A stretch of DNA of 64,000 nt from Marivivens geojensis (GTDB taxonomy: Bacteria; Pseudomonadota; Alphaproteobacteria; Rhodobacterales; Rhodobacteraceae): positions 245,526 to 309,525 of the forward strand of contig NZ_JALKCU010000003.1 of the NCBI RefSeq assembly GCF_023540835.1. Direction: 5' to 3'. The number at the start of each line of letters is the position of its first letter. Within the stretch, counting starts at the first letter, position 1. A program made the translations under genes and the position numbers. The notes beneath the pieces are model-generated. The model was given only the letters and a program-made list of their open reading frames with translations, was not told the origin of the DNA and ran no database searches. Positions 27,812-37,741 of this stretch are shown here, in pieces.

Positions 27812-29315
27812 GAGCGGCCTCCATATCATGTGCGCCACCGAGCATCAGACCGATCCGCTCCATCGTGAGGCCAGCGGTTGGCACTGCGGGGGATAGGGTG
27901 CCTTCGTTTAGCGCAGCAAAACGGTCGGCGATTTCCAAAATCTCATCGAGGTCTTGGGAGATAACAACCACGGCAGAGCCTTCGCCCGCGAGGTCTAACA
28001 GCGCCTGACGGATCGCAGCGGCGGCAGAGGCATCAACGCCCCATGTCGGCTGGTTCACGACCAGAACGCGCGGTTTTTGCAGGATTTCCCGCCCGATCAC
28101 AAATTTCTGGAGGTTGCCGCCAGAGAGTGCGCGGGCTGCTGTTTCTGGACCAGGGGTCCGCACGTCAAAGCCGTCGATCACAGAGAGGGCAAAGTCACGC
28201 GCGCTTGCCCAATCGAGGAAGCCGTTTTTAGACAATCCTAACCGCGTCTTTGCCGTCATGAGCGCGTTTTCTGTGAGTGTCATGTCAGGGGCGGCTGCGT
28301 GACCGTTGCGTTCTTCTGGTGCAGCACACAGGCCAATTTTGCGACGTGTATTCGGGTCGAGGTGACCAATCGCTTGCCCATCGAGCGATACCATTGCCGC
28401 ACTTACAGGCATTTCGCCCGAGAGTGCCGCGACGAGTTCGTCCTGACCATTGCCAGCCACACCGCCAATGCCGAGGACTTCGCCAGACTTCACAGAAACG
28501 CTGATGTTTTTCAGAGCCGTGCCGAATTGATGCGGGGCAGGAGCGGTGAGCCCTTCGATGACCAGAACATCATCGCCTAGGGTTTCACTGTCGCGTTTCG
28601 GTGTCATCAATGTCGATCCAACCATCAGTTCCGCCATATCACGGCTGGTGGTTTCACGGGGATCGCAGGTGCCGACGACCTTGCCCAGACGCAGAACGGT
28701 CGCGTGTTCGCAGAGCGCACGAATTTCTTCGAGCTTGTGCGAGATATAGAGGATCGACGTGCCCTCGGACGCCAAAAGGCGGAGGGTGCCAAAGAGAATC
28801 TCTACCTCCTGAGGGGTCAGAACGCTGGTCGGTTCGTCCATGATCAGGAGTTTCGGGTCTTGGAGCAGGCAGCGAATGATCTCGACACGTTGCCGTTCAC
28901 CCGCCGACAAGTCGCCGACAATACGGTCGGGGGACAAAGGTAGGCCGTAGTTTTCCGATACCTCGCGGATGCGCTGGGCAAGCTCGCGTTGCTTCGGCGG
29001 GTTCTCCATGCCGAGGGCAATGTTTTCCGCGACGGTCAGGGCGTCGAACAGGGAAAAGTGCTGGAAAACCATAGCGATACCAGCAGCGCGTGCGGCGCGG
29101 GGATCGGTCGGGGTAAAGGGCGCGCCTTCGAGTGTCATCGTGCCTGCGTCAGGGCGGACGAGGCCGTAGATCGTTTTGACGAGCGTAGATTTGCCCGCGC
29201 CGTTCTCACCGAGGAGCGCGTGGATTTGGCCTTTGCCGATGGCAAAACTGATGTCGCTGTTTGCGACAACGCCCGGATAGGCCTTGGTCAATCCCTGTAG
29301 GTCGAGAAGCGTCAC
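27798..29315 (-). CDS. ABC transporter ATP-binding protein with two ATPase domains (sugar/nucleoside importer type)
   Basis: A 505-residue protein with tandem nucleotide-binding domains. Domain 1 has Walker A GENGAGKSTLVK, signature LSAGERQRVEI and Walker B LLIMDEPTSVLTPQE. Domain 2 has GGVAGNGQDELV (a degenerate Walker A, normal in this class), LSGGNLQKFVI and VLVVNQPTWGVD, where Asn replaces the usual Asp-Glu. Only domain 1 is likely to hydrolyse ATP fully, as in MglA-like proteins. The ATG overlaps the xdhC stop by four bases, tying import to xanthine dehydrogenase synthesis. Confidence 0.93.
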   Translation of the reverse strand: MTLLDLQGLTKAYPGVVANSDISFAIGKGQIHALLGENGAGKSTLVKTIYGLVRPDAGTMTLEGAPFTPTDPRAARAAGIAMVFQHFSLFDALTVAENIALGMENPPKQRELAQRIREVSENYGLPLSPDRIVGDLSAGERQRVEIIRCLLQDPKLLIMDEPTSVLTPQEVEILFGTLRLLASEGTSILYISHKLEEIRALCEHATVLRLGKVVGTCDPRETTSRDMAELMVGSTLMTPKRDSETLGDDVLVIEGLTAPAPHQFGTALKNISVSVKSGEVLGIGGVAGNGQDELVAALSGEMPVSAAMVSLDGQAIGHLDPNTRRKIGLCAAPEERNGHAAAPDMTLTENALMTAKTRLGLSKNGFLDWASARDFALSVIDGFDVRTPGPETAARALSGGNLQKFVIGREILQKPRVLVVNQPTWGVDASAAAAIRQALLDLAGEGSAVVVISQDLDEILEIADRFAALNEGTLSPAVPTAGLTMERIGLMLGGAHDMEAAHVEA

Positions 29316-30238
29316 GTTGTCCCCGTTTCTTTGTCTTGGTCGCTATCTGCCCGCGCAAGCAGGCGTGTGGCAACCCCCAAGGCAATCGCCTGTGGGTGTT
29401 TTCCTAACGTCGGGTCGCCTATTGGGCAGGCAATGCGCGAAATTTGTGCAGGTGAATGACCCAACGATGTCAGTCGGTTACGAAAGCGTGCCCATTTTGT
29501 GGCCGACCCGATGAGCCCAAGCGCTGAAAATCCGCGCGACAAAAGCGCATGGCATAGGTCGAGGTCGATCTGGTGGCTGTGGGTCAGAATGATGTGCTCT
29601 GCCGATTTTGGCGCATGGGCGGCCAAGAGGGGCGGATCGGCGGCGATGACTTCGGTTACGCCTTCGGGGATATTGTCGGGGAACCGATCGCGAGCGATGT
29701 CGACCCACGTGATCGAAAGGTCGGGCAGCGGCGCGAGGACATTGACCAGCGCGCGCCCGACATGGCCAGCGCCCCATATCCAGAGGTGTCGAGTTTCAAC
29801 ATGGGCGGTTTCGATCAGCCAACCGTCGATGATCAGGGGCACCAACTGCGGCGGCATGGTTGCCAGCCGATTGGCGATTTTGGAGGGTAAAGAGGATGCA
29901 GGACGTAGGGGCCGCGCGTAGGGTAAGCTGCTGGGAAGAGAATGCGCATCAAAGACCTCAGTCACCAAGGTCACTGAGCCCCCGCAACATTGACCCAGTT
30001 CAGGGCCAAGCGGGTAGGTCCGTTCACAGATCCCGCCGCGCCCGATCATCGCGCGGGCGTCGCGCACTGCGTCCCATTCCAGCCGACCACCGCCGATGGT
30101 GCCGTCTTGCCCGTCTTGCCAAACGACCATCGAGGTTCCAGCCCCGCGCGGCACCGACCCAGCCGCGCGCGTCACGAGCACGCGGGCAAAGGGGCCACGC
30201 TCTGCGCAGTGGCGCAGATATGTCAGGCCAAACGTCAC
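29312..30238 (-). CDS. xdhC: Xanthine dehydrogenase accessory protein XdhC
   Basis: A 308-residue protein starting with GTG at 30238, which overlaps the xdhB stop as GTGA. The XdhC signature is seen in VLVTRAAGSVPRGAGTSMVV, DGTIGGGRLEW and the Rossmann-like WIWGAGHVGRALVNVLAPL. XdhC binds the molybdenum cofactor, helps add the terminal sulfido ligand, and hands it to XdhB. An ATG further upstream (30316) would overlap xdhB by 82 bases, so I preferred the GTG. The C-terminal part includes GLIGSATKWARFRNRL. Confidence 0.93.
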   Translation of the reverse strand: MTFGLTYLRHCAERGPFARVLVTRAAGSVPRGAGTSMVVWQDGQDGTIGGGRLEWDAVRDARAMIGRGGICERTYPLGPELGQCCGGSVTLVTEVFDAHSLPSSLPYARPLRPASSLPSKIANRLATMPPQLVPLIIDGWLIETAHVETRHLWIWGAGHVGRALVNVLAPLPDLSITWVDIARDRFPDNIPEGVTEVIAADPPLLAAHAPKSAEHIILTHSHQIDLDLCHALLSRGFSALGLIGSATKWARFRNRLTSLGHSPAQISRIACPIGDPTLGKHPQAIALGVATRLLARADSDQDKETGTT

Positions 30239-32571
30239 GCCTGCACCCGTTTCACGGCCATGAGGATACGCTCTGGCGTGGCGGGAGCGTCGAGGTCGGG
30301 ATAGAGATCCCCGCAAGCGGCAATCGCATCCGAGAGCGCAAGGAATGCCGAAATGCCCAGCATAAATGGCGGTTCGCCTACGGCTTTCGATCTGTAGATC
30401 GTGGCTTCGGGGTTTTCACCGTCGACGAGGTCTACGTTGAACACAGACGGGCGGTCAGAACAGGCAGGGATTTTGTAGGTCGAGGGCGCGTGGGTGCGCA
30501 GTCGTCCGTGGTCGTCCCAAACCAGTTCTTCGGTGGTGAGCCATCCAGCGCCTTGGACATAGCCACCTTCGATTTGGCCCTTGTCCAATGCGGGGTTTAA
30601 TGATGCACCGACATCATGGAGAACGTCCGCCCGCAGGATGCGGTTTTCACCTGTGAGTGTGTCGATGACAACTTCGGTGACGGATGCGCCGTGAGCAAAG
30701 TAAAAGAACGGTCGCCCTTTGCCTGCTTCGCGGTCCCACGAGAGGTCTGGGGTTTTGTAGAACCCTGTGGCTGATAGTCCGACACGAGCCTGATAGCAGC
30801 GCATCGCGGCCTCAGCGAAGGTGATGGATTGGCCTGCCCAAGTGACCATACCGTCCGCGAATGTGACAGAAGCGCCTTGGCCCAAGAACTCTGCCATGCG
30901 GGTGCGGATGGCATCGCAAGCCGCAAGGACCGCCATGCCGTTAAGGTCAGACCCAGAGGAGGCAGCGGTGGCCGAGGTGTTCGGCACCTTTGCGGTGTCG
31001 GTCGCGGTGATTTTGACCGTCTCGGTCGAGACGCCAAACCGTGCGGCGGCGACTTGGGCGATCTTCTGGAACAGGCCTTGACCCATCTCTGTCCCGCCGT
31101 GGTTCAGCATGATGGAGCCGTCTTGGTAAACGTGGACCAACGCGCCCGCTTGGTTCAGGTGGGTGAGGGTAAAGGAGATACCGAATTTCACAGGGCTAAA
31201 GGCGATGCCCCGTTTCAGGATCGGAGAGTTCGCATTCCACGCTGCGATCTGTGCCTTACGGTTTTTATAGTCCGACGTTTCGAGCAACCGTTCCGTCATG
31301 GAGTGGAGGAGGAAATCTTTGACCTCCATCCCATAGGGCGTGGTGTTCGGCTCGGGGCGATGGGTTTCGGGTGAAAACTCTGCCCCAAAGGGTTTGCCTG
31401 TGCCAATCGCTTTGGCCTCGGCCCCTTTGGCGGGGGCGTAGTAGTTCAGGCGGCGCACCTCTACGGGGTCCATGTCGAGGTCATGGGCGATGTGGTCCAT
31501 CACCCGTTCAATGCCCAGAACACCCTGCGGACCACCGAACCCACGAAACGCTGTGGCGGACTGCATGTTGGTCTTTAGGCGATACGACGTGATGGTCGCG
31601 TGAGGCAGCAAATAGGCGTTGTCTGAATGGAGCATCGCACGGTCAGCGACCGGCCCCGTCAAATCCTGCGCCCATCCCCCGCGGGTGATCTGGGTAAAGG
31701 CGATGCCTTTGATCCGACCTTTGTCGTCAAAGCCGACCTCGTATCCGATCCGAAAATCATGGCGTTTGCCTGTGATCACCATGTCGTCGTCGCGGTCGTA
31801 GCGCATTTTGCAAGCACGACCCGTCAGGCGGGCTGCCACTGCGGTTGCAACGGCGAGCGCGTTGCCTTGGCTTTCCTTGCCGCCAAAGCCACCACCCATC
31901 CTACGACATTCGACGCGGACCGCATGCATCGGCACGCCCAGCGCATCGGCGACCTTGTGTTGGATTTCGGTCGGGTGCTGGGTCGAACTGTGAACGACCA
32001 TGTCCCCGTTATCTTGGGGGAGAGAGAGGGCTGCCTGACCCTCAAGGTAGAAATGTTCCTGACCGCCCATGTCGAATTGACCAGTCAGACGACGGGGCGC
32101 CGATTCTATGGCCGTTTTTGCGTCGCCCTTGGTCCATGTGCGCGGACCACCTTCAAAGAAGCTGCCTGCCACCATTGCGTCTTCAACGGAGAGGATCGGC
32201 TTTTCTTCTGCGATTTCGATCTTTGCCATACGTGCCGCTTTGCGGGCGTTCAGGTGGCTGTCAGCGACGACCATGAAAATGGGTTGGCCGACATAGTGGA
32301 CCTGACCAACGGCGAGCAAGGGTTCGTCATGGATCGACGGGCTCACGTCATTTGAAAACGGCAGATCATCTGCGGTGAGGACAGCGACGACGCCTCGGGC
32401 TGATTTAACTGCTGTCAGATCCAGCGAGGTGATCGTCCCACATGCGACGGGTGACTGACCAAAGGCGATATGCAGGCAATCGCGCGGTGTGGGGATGTCA
32501 TCGATATACCGTGCAGAGCCAGTGACGTGGAGCGGGCCGCTGTCATGGGGGAGGGGTTGGCGAACGGTCAT
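30235..32571 (-). CDS. xdhB: Xanthine dehydrogenase, molybdopterin-binding subunit
   Basis: A 778-residue protein of the aldehyde oxidase/xanthine dehydrogenase large-subunit family. Landmarks are VTGSARYIDDIPTPRDCLH at the N-terminus, the QEHFYLEGQAAL segment, the RMGGGFGGKESQ cofactor loop, SATAFRGFGGPQGV and the C-terminal KAVGEPPFMLGIS with the catalytic Glu. It hydroxylates hypoxanthine and xanthine to urate at the molybdenum centre. It overlaps xdhA and xdhC by four bases each. Confidence 0.96.
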   Translation of the reverse strand: MTVRQPLPHDSGPLHVTGSARYIDDIPTPRDCLHIAFGQSPVACGTITSLDLTAVKSARGVVAVLTADDLPFSNDVSPSIHDEPLLAVGQVHYVGQPIFMVVADSHLNARKAARMAKIEIAEEKPILSVEDAMVAGSFFEGGPRTWTKGDAKTAIESAPRRLTGQFDMGGQEHFYLEGQAALSLPQDNGDMVVHSSTQHPTEIQHKVADALGVPMHAVRVECRRMGGGFGGKESQGNALAVATAVAARLTGRACKMRYDRDDDMVITGKRHDFRIGYEVGFDDKGRIKGIAFTQITRGGWAQDLTGPVADRAMLHSDNAYLLPHATITSYRLKTNMQSATAFRGFGGPQGVLGIERVMDHIAHDLDMDPVEVRRLNYYAPAKGAEAKAIGTGKPFGAEFSPETHRPEPNTTPYGMEVKDFLLHSMTERLLETSDYKNRKAQIAAWNANSPILKRGIAFSPVKFGISFTLTHLNQAGALVHVYQDGSIMLNHGGTEMGQGLFQKIAQVAAARFGVSTETVKITATDTAKVPNTSATAASSGSDLNGMAVLAACDAIRTRMAEFLGQGASVTFADGMVTWAGQSITFAEAAMRCYQARVGLSATGFYKTPDLSWDREAGKGRPFFYFAHGASVTEVVIDTLTGENRILRADVLHDVGASLNPALDKGQIEGGYVQGAGWLTTEELVWDDHGRLRTHAPSTYKIPACSDRPSVFNVDLVDGENPEATIYRSKAVGEPPFMLGISAFLALSDAIAACGDLYPDLDAPATPERILMAVKRVQA

Positions 32572-33926
32572 ACCTCTACCTCCAACACGTTTGTCGGCAG
32601 GCCATAGGACTGCGCGAAATAGCGGCGCAACATGCCTTTCGCCGCCTCTAGTCGGTAGGTGGCTGAAGCGCGCATGTCGGACATTGGGCTATAATCGGTG
32701 GCTAGAGCATCGCAGGCAGCGTCCAATGTGGCCTCGATCCATGGTTGCCCGATCAGAGTGGACATCGTCGCGATGGCCAGTTTCGGCGTCCCGGCCATAC
32801 CGCCAAAGGCGATGCGGGCCGCTGTGACAGTGCCATCGGTGACCGTGATGTTAAAACATCCGCAGACGGCAGAGATGTCTTGGTCGAACCGTTTGGAAAG
32901 CTTGTAACACCGTAGGTCTGGTGCCGATTTCGGGATCGTGACGGCCTCAACGAATTCGCCATCTGCACGGTCCTGTTTGCCGTAGTCGATAAAGAAGTCT
33001 TCTATCGGGAGATCACGGCGGGTATCGCCTTTGCGCAGGTGTAGCATTGTGCCCAGCGCGATGAGGGCAGGCGGGTTGTCACCGATGGGCGATCCGTTGG
33101 CGATGTTGCCGCCGATTGTGGCGGCGTTCCGGACCTGTTCGGACCCATAGCGGCGGATCATTTCGGCGTAGCTGGGGTGATGTTCGGCCATAAGGGCGCG
33201 AACGTCGGTCATTGAGACACCTGCGCCGATGCGGATCGCGGTGTCAGTGACCTCAATGGTTTTCAGGTCGTCGCATTGGTTGAGGAAAAACACCTGATCT
33301 AAATCGCGGAGCTGTTTGGTCACCCAGAGCCCCACGTCCGTTGCACCCGCCACAAGCGTTGCGTCAGGATTGGCAAGGTAAAGCGCGGCGAGGTCGTCGC
33401 TGGTTTTCGGTGCTGGGCCTGTCGGCTGCTGTGCCGCGACCCATTCCGCGTCCTGTTTCAACCACTCTGGCAGGGCGGCGCCCTCGGCCGAACGGGCGGC
33501 GCGGATGATCGGGGCATAGCCCGTGCAGCGGCATAGGTTACCCGCAAGGACAGTGTCGTGATCGGTGCGACCTTGGGCATGGCCCGCGACCATAGAGGCG
33601 ACAAACCCCGGGGTGCAGAACCCGCATTGGCTGCCGTGTTGATCAACCAAAGCCTGCTGAACGGCGTGCAAGCCGTCTTTGCCGATGCCTTCGACCGTGC
33701 GCACGGCTTTACCGTCGAGTTGGGGCAAGAAGAGAATGCAGGCATTCAGTGCACGCACAGAGGTGCCATCCTGAACGACGACCGTACAAGCACCGCAGTC
33801 GCCTTCGTTACAGCCTTCCTTTGTTCCTGTAAGGCTGCGATCTTCGCGCAGCCAATCGAGTAGGGTCCGTGTCGCGGGTTGCGAGACAAGGACTGTCTCT
33901 CCGTTGAGAAGAAACGATACCTCCAT
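32568..33926 (-). CDS. xdhA: Xanthine dehydrogenase, iron-sulfur/FAD subunit
   Basis: From the ATG at 33926 the product (452 residues) begins MEVSFLLNGETV, the family beginning; in-frame ATGs at 33977 and beyond add no conserved sequence. The first [2Fe-2S] cluster ligands are Cys39, 44, 47 and 63; the second are Cys101, 104, 132 and 134 (CGFC...CRC). The FAD domain (from about 175) has VAGATDVGLWVTKQLRD and TIGGNIANGSPIGDNPP. It passes electrons from XdhB to NAD. First gene of the purine operon, divergent from dnaE across a 229-base spacer. Confidence 0.95.
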   Translation of the reverse strand: MEVSFLLNGETVLVSQPATRTLLDWLREDRSLTGTKEGCNEGDCGACTVVVQDGTSVRALNACILFLPQLDGKAVRTVEGIGKDGLHAVQQALVDQHGSQCGFCTPGFVASMVAGHAQGRTDHDTVLAGNLCRCTGYAPIIRAARSAEGAALPEWLKQDAEWVAAQQPTGPAPKTSDDLAALYLANPDATLVAGATDVGLWVTKQLRDLDQVFFLNQCDDLKTIEVTDTAIRIGAGVSMTDVRALMAEHHPSYAEMIRRYGSEQVRNAATIGGNIANGSPIGDNPPALIALGTMLHLRKGDTRRDLPIEDFFIDYGKQDRADGEFVEAVTIPKSAPDLRCYKLSKRFDQDISAVCGCFNITVTDGTVTAARIAFGGMAGTPKLAIATMSTLIGQPWIEATLDAACDALATDYSPMSDMRASATYRLEAAKGMLRRYFAQSYGLPTNVLEVEV

Positions 33927-34155
33927 AGGGTCTTGACCTGCCGCCTTACCAAAGGTCCAGAGAATGTCATTGGGCATCGATGCGGCGTAGAGGCCCACTC
34001 TCTTTATCACACCGATCAAAGCGATGCTTTCCTCAGTTGGCAAGAATTTTGTGTCGAAACTTGCCGCACTTTGCGTCAGGTGCTCAAAATTTGCGCGGTG
34101 AATTTGCGTGCATTTGATGCTTTTACATCCCAAGCGCTGACCATATCCTAGCCGC

Positions 34156-37100
34156 ATGACCAGCCAGCCACGATTCATTCATCTTCGCGTTCACACGGAA
34201 TATTCGCTCCTTGAAGGGGCGGTGCGGGTAAAGAAATTGTCGGGCATGGCGGCGGATATGAACATGCCTGCGGTCGCTGTGACAGATACGAATAACATGT
34301 TCTGCGCGTTGGAGTTTTCCGAATACGCAAGCGGGGCGGGTATCCAGCCGATTATCGGCTGTCAGGTCGATTTGGCGTATACCACGCCCGAACCGGGGAA
34401 GCGTCCCGATGATCCAGCGCCGATTGTGCTACTGGCCCAGTCAGAGCGCGGGTATGAGAACCTGATGAAACTGAACAGCGTTCTTTATGTGGACGCTGGT
34501 GGGCGGTTGCCGCAGGTCGAGGTTGCGGACCTTGAACGGTATTCCGAAGGGCTGATTTGTTTGTCTGGTGGGCCCGATGGTCCGATTGGGCGTCTGTTGC
34601 GGGCGGGACAACGTGGCAAAGCCGAGGCGCTGTTGTCGCAAATGAAAGGGATTTACCCTGATCGGCTGTATGTCGAACTGCAGCGCCACCCCCAAGAGGA
34701 CGGCCTACCTGAAGCAGAGCAATTGTCAGAGCGCGGTCACATTGAGATGGCCTATGAGATGGAATTGCCGCTCGTTGCGACCAACGATGTCTATTTCCCT
34801 AAGCCCGATATTTACGAGGCGCATGATGCGCTGATCTGTATCGCGCAGGGGGCCTATGTTGATCAGGCCGAACCACGTCGTCGGTTGACCCCGCAGCACT
34901 ATTTCAAATCGCCCGAAGAGATGGCGACACTCTTTGCCGATCTTCCCGAGGCGCTGGAAAATACGGTTGAGATCGCAAAACGTTGTGCATTCAAGGCTTA
35001 CAAGCGTAACCCGATTTTGCCGAAGTTTGCGGATGATGAGGTCGTTGAACTTCGTCGTCAGGCCAACGAGGGTTTGCAGGCAAGACTGGCGGTTATTCCT
35101 CATGCTGTCACGGTCGAGGAATATCAGGCGCGGCTCGATTTCGAGTTGGATATTATCGAGGGGATGGGGTTCCCTGGCTACTTCCTAATTGTTGCGGACT
35201 TTATCAAGTGGTCCAAGGATAACGGCATCCCTGTCGGACCGGGCCGTGGTTCGGGCGCGGGCTCTCTCGTGGCTTATGCACTGACGATTACCGACCTTGA
35301 TCCGCTGCGGTATAGCCTTCTGTTCGAACGCTTCCTCAACCCCGAACGTGTCTCGATGCCTGACTTCGACATCGACTTCTGCATGGATCGACGCGAAGAA
35401 ACGATCCGCTATGTGCAGCAGAAATACGGTCGTGACAAAGTGGGTCAGATCATCACGTTTGGCGCGCTTTTGTCCAAGGCTGCGGTGCGTGACGTTGGGC
35501 GGGTATTGCAGATGCCTTATGGGCAGGTTGATCGTCTGTCCAAGATGATCCCTGTCGAGGGTGTGAAACCTGTCAGCATTGAACAGGCCCTGATCCAAGA
35601 GGAACGTCTGCGCGAAGAGGCCCGCAACGAAGAGGTCGTTGATCGGCTTTTGACCTACGGAACCAAGATTGAAGGCCTGTTGCGCAACGCGTCGACCCAC
35701 GCGGCGGGTGTCGTGATCGGGGACCGTCCGTTGGATGCCTTGGTGCCGCTCTATCAGGATCCGCGGTCTGACATGCCCGCGACCCAGTTCAATATGAAAT
35801 GGGTTGAACAGGCTGGCCTCGTGAAGTTCGACTTCTTGGGTCTAAAGACCCTGACCGTCATTCAGTCCGCGATGGATTTGATCTTTAAATCGGGTCGCCC
35901 GCTGCACGTCGCAGCGGATGGCACGCAGCTCTATGAACCTGCCGAAGGGGCAGAAAACGAGATCAACGCCATCCCGCTTGAGGATGAAAAGACCTACAAG
36001 CTCTATTCGGCTGCGAAAACGGTCGCGGTGTTCCAGGTAGAATCCACGGGCATGATGGACGCCCTGAAACGGATGAAGCCGACCTGTATTGAGGACATCG
36101 TTGCGCTTGTTGCGCTCTACCGTCCGGGTCCGATGGAGAACATCCCTGTCTATTGCGATGTGAAACACGGTCGCAAAGAACTGGAATCGATACACCCGAC
36201 TATCGACCACATCCTTGCCGAAACGCAGGGCATCATCGTCTATCAGGAACAGGTGATGCAGATCGCGCAGGTCATGGCGGGTTACTCGCTTGGTGGTGCG
36301 GATTTGCTTCGCCGCGCGATGGGTAAAAAGATCAAAGAGGCGATGGACGCCGAACGCCCGAAATTCGAGGAAGGCGCGGCCAAGAACGGTGTCGATAAAA
36401 AGAAGGCTTCGGAGGTTTTCGACCTTCTCGAAAAATTCGCGAACTACGGCTTTAACAAATCCCACGCGGCGGCCTATGCGGTGGTGTCTTATCAGACAGC
36501 ATGGCTCAAGGCGAACCATCCGGTCGAGTTTATGGCCGGTGTGATGAACTGCGATATTCACCTGACAGACAAGCTGTCGATCTATTTCCAAGAGGTGAAA
36601 AAGGGGCTTGGGATCGACTACATCCCGCCCTGTGTGAACCGCAGTCTCGCGACGTTCGACGTTGTCGATCAAAAGCTCGTCTATGCGCTGGGCGCGTTGA
36701 AAAACGTGGGCGCTGATGCGATGCGGTTGGTGGTTGAGGGTCGCGGTGAAAAACCCTTTGCGACGCTGTTTGATTTCGCGCGGCGGTGTGACCTGAAACG
36801 GATCGGGAAACGTCCGCTCGAAATGCTCGCACGGGCAGGGGCGTTCGATCAGTTGGACAGCAACCGCAAGCGGGTCTTTGACAGTCTAGAGGCGTTGGTC
36901 GGCTATTCGGCGGCTATTCAGGATCAAAAGACATCGAACCAAGTGTCGCTCTTTGGCGAGGCAGGTGATGATCTGCCAGAGCCGCGATTGGCAAATACGC
37001 CCGACTGGTTGCCTGCGGTACGACTGGCCGAGGAATATAAGGCGATTGGTTTCTATCTGTCAGGTCACCCGCTGGATGACTACATGACGGCGCTGAAACG

Positions 37101-37656
37101 TAATCAGGTTTTATCGCTAGACGACGTGATGGCGAAAGCTGAACATGGTGCCTGCGTTGTCAAAATGGCAGGCCACGTGGCAGGGCGTCAGGAACGTAAA
37201 TCCGCGCGGGGCAATCGTTTTGCTTTTGCGCAGTTGTCTGATCCGACAGGGGCCTACGAGGTCACGATTTTCTCGGACACATTGGATGTGTGCCGCGATC
37301 ATCTGGAGACGGGCAATAAGGTTGTTCTGACAGTCGAGGCGACGATGGAGTCCGACCAGCTGAAGCTCTTGGCGCGGTCGATTGTGCCGATTGATACGGT
37401 TGTTTCTGATCTGACGTCGTCGGCGTTGCGGGTCTACGTGAATGAACCGCAGGCCGTTTCGGCGATTTCTACCGTGCTTGAGGGCGCAAAAACGCAGAAA
37501 TTGCGTGGTGCTCGTGGGCCTGTGATCCTGACATTGATGACCTCTGGTGACCTTGCTGAGATCGACATCGACCTTAGCGAAGATTTCCCGATCAACCCCG
37601 AGATCAAAGGCGCCTTGCGGTCCTTGGATGGGGTCATGGATGTGGTCGAGGCCTAG
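34156..37656 (+). CDS. dnaE: DNA polymerase III alpha subunit
   Basis: A 1166-residue replicative polymerase. The PHP domain starts FIHLRVHTEYSLLEGAVRV. The palm has GPGRGSGAGSLVAYAL and the catalytic aspartates in MPDFDIDFCMDRR near residue 403. The thumb/fingers include YGFNKSHAAAYAVVSYQTAW. A C-terminal OB-type domain begins near GHVAGRQERKSARGNRFAFA. Length fits DnaE1, not the error-prone DnaE2, and there is no imuA/imuB neighbour. It is divergent from xdhA. Confidence 0.97.
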   Translation: MTSQPRFIHLRVHTEYSLLEGAVRVKKLSGMAADMNMPAVAVTDTNNMFCALEFSEYASGAGIQPIIGCQVDLAYTTPEPGKRPDDPAPIVLLAQSERGYENLMKLNSVLYVDAGGRLPQVEVADLERYSEGLICLSGGPDGPIGRLLRAGQRGKAEALLSQMKGIYPDRLYVELQRHPQEDGLPEAEQLSERGHIEMAYEMELPLVATNDVYFPKPDIYEAHDALICIAQGAYVDQAEPRRRLTPQHYFKSPEEMATLFADLPEALENTVEIAKRCAFKAYKRNPILPKFADDEVVELRRQANEGLQARLAVIPHAVTVEEYQARLDFELDIIEGMGFPGYFLIVADFIKWSKDNGIPVGPGRGSGAGSLVAYALTITDLDPLRYSLLFERFLNPERVSMPDFDIDFCMDRREETIRYVQQKYGRDKVGQIITFGALLSKAAVRDVGRVLQMPYGQVDRLSKMIPVEGVKPVSIEQALIQEERLREEARNEEVVDRLLTYGTKIEGLLRNASTHAAGVVIGDRPLDALVPLYQDPRSDMPATQFNMKWVEQAGLVKFDFLGLKTLTVIQSAMDLIFKSGRPLHVAADGTQLYEPAEGAENEINAIPLEDEKTYKLYSAAKTVAVFQVESTGMMDALKRMKPTCIEDIVALVALYRPGPMENIPVYCDVKHGRKELESIHPTIDHILAETQGIIVYQEQVMQIAQVMAGYSLGGADLLRRAMGKKIKEAMDAERPKFEEGAAKNGVDKKKASEVFDLLEKFANYGFNKSHAAAYAVVSYQTAWLKANHPVEFMAGVMNCDIHLTDKLSIYFQEVKKGLGIDYIPPCVNRSLATFDVVDQKLVYALGALKNVGADAMRLVVEGRGEKPFATLFDFARRCDLKRIGKRPLEMLARAGAFDQLDSNRKRVFDSLEALVGYSAAIQDQKTSNQVSLFGEAGDDLPEPRLANTPDWLPAVRLAEEYKAIGFYLSGHPLDDYMTALKRNQVLSLDDVMAKAEHGACVVKMAGHVAGRQERKSARGNRFAFAQLSDPTGAYEVTIFSDTLDVCRDHLETGNKVVLTVEATMESDQLKLLARSIVPIDTVVSDLTSSALRVYVNEPQAVSAISTVLEGAKTQKLRGARGPVILTLMTSGDLAEIDIDLSEDFPINPEIKGALRSLDGVMDVVEA

Positions 37657-37741
37657 GCGCTCTTTTGCCCGCTGCTAAGGTCGCGGGTGGACCATCGGGG
37701 GTATCGTGTTAAAACGCGGGACCACTCGTAAGGGATCCGCC

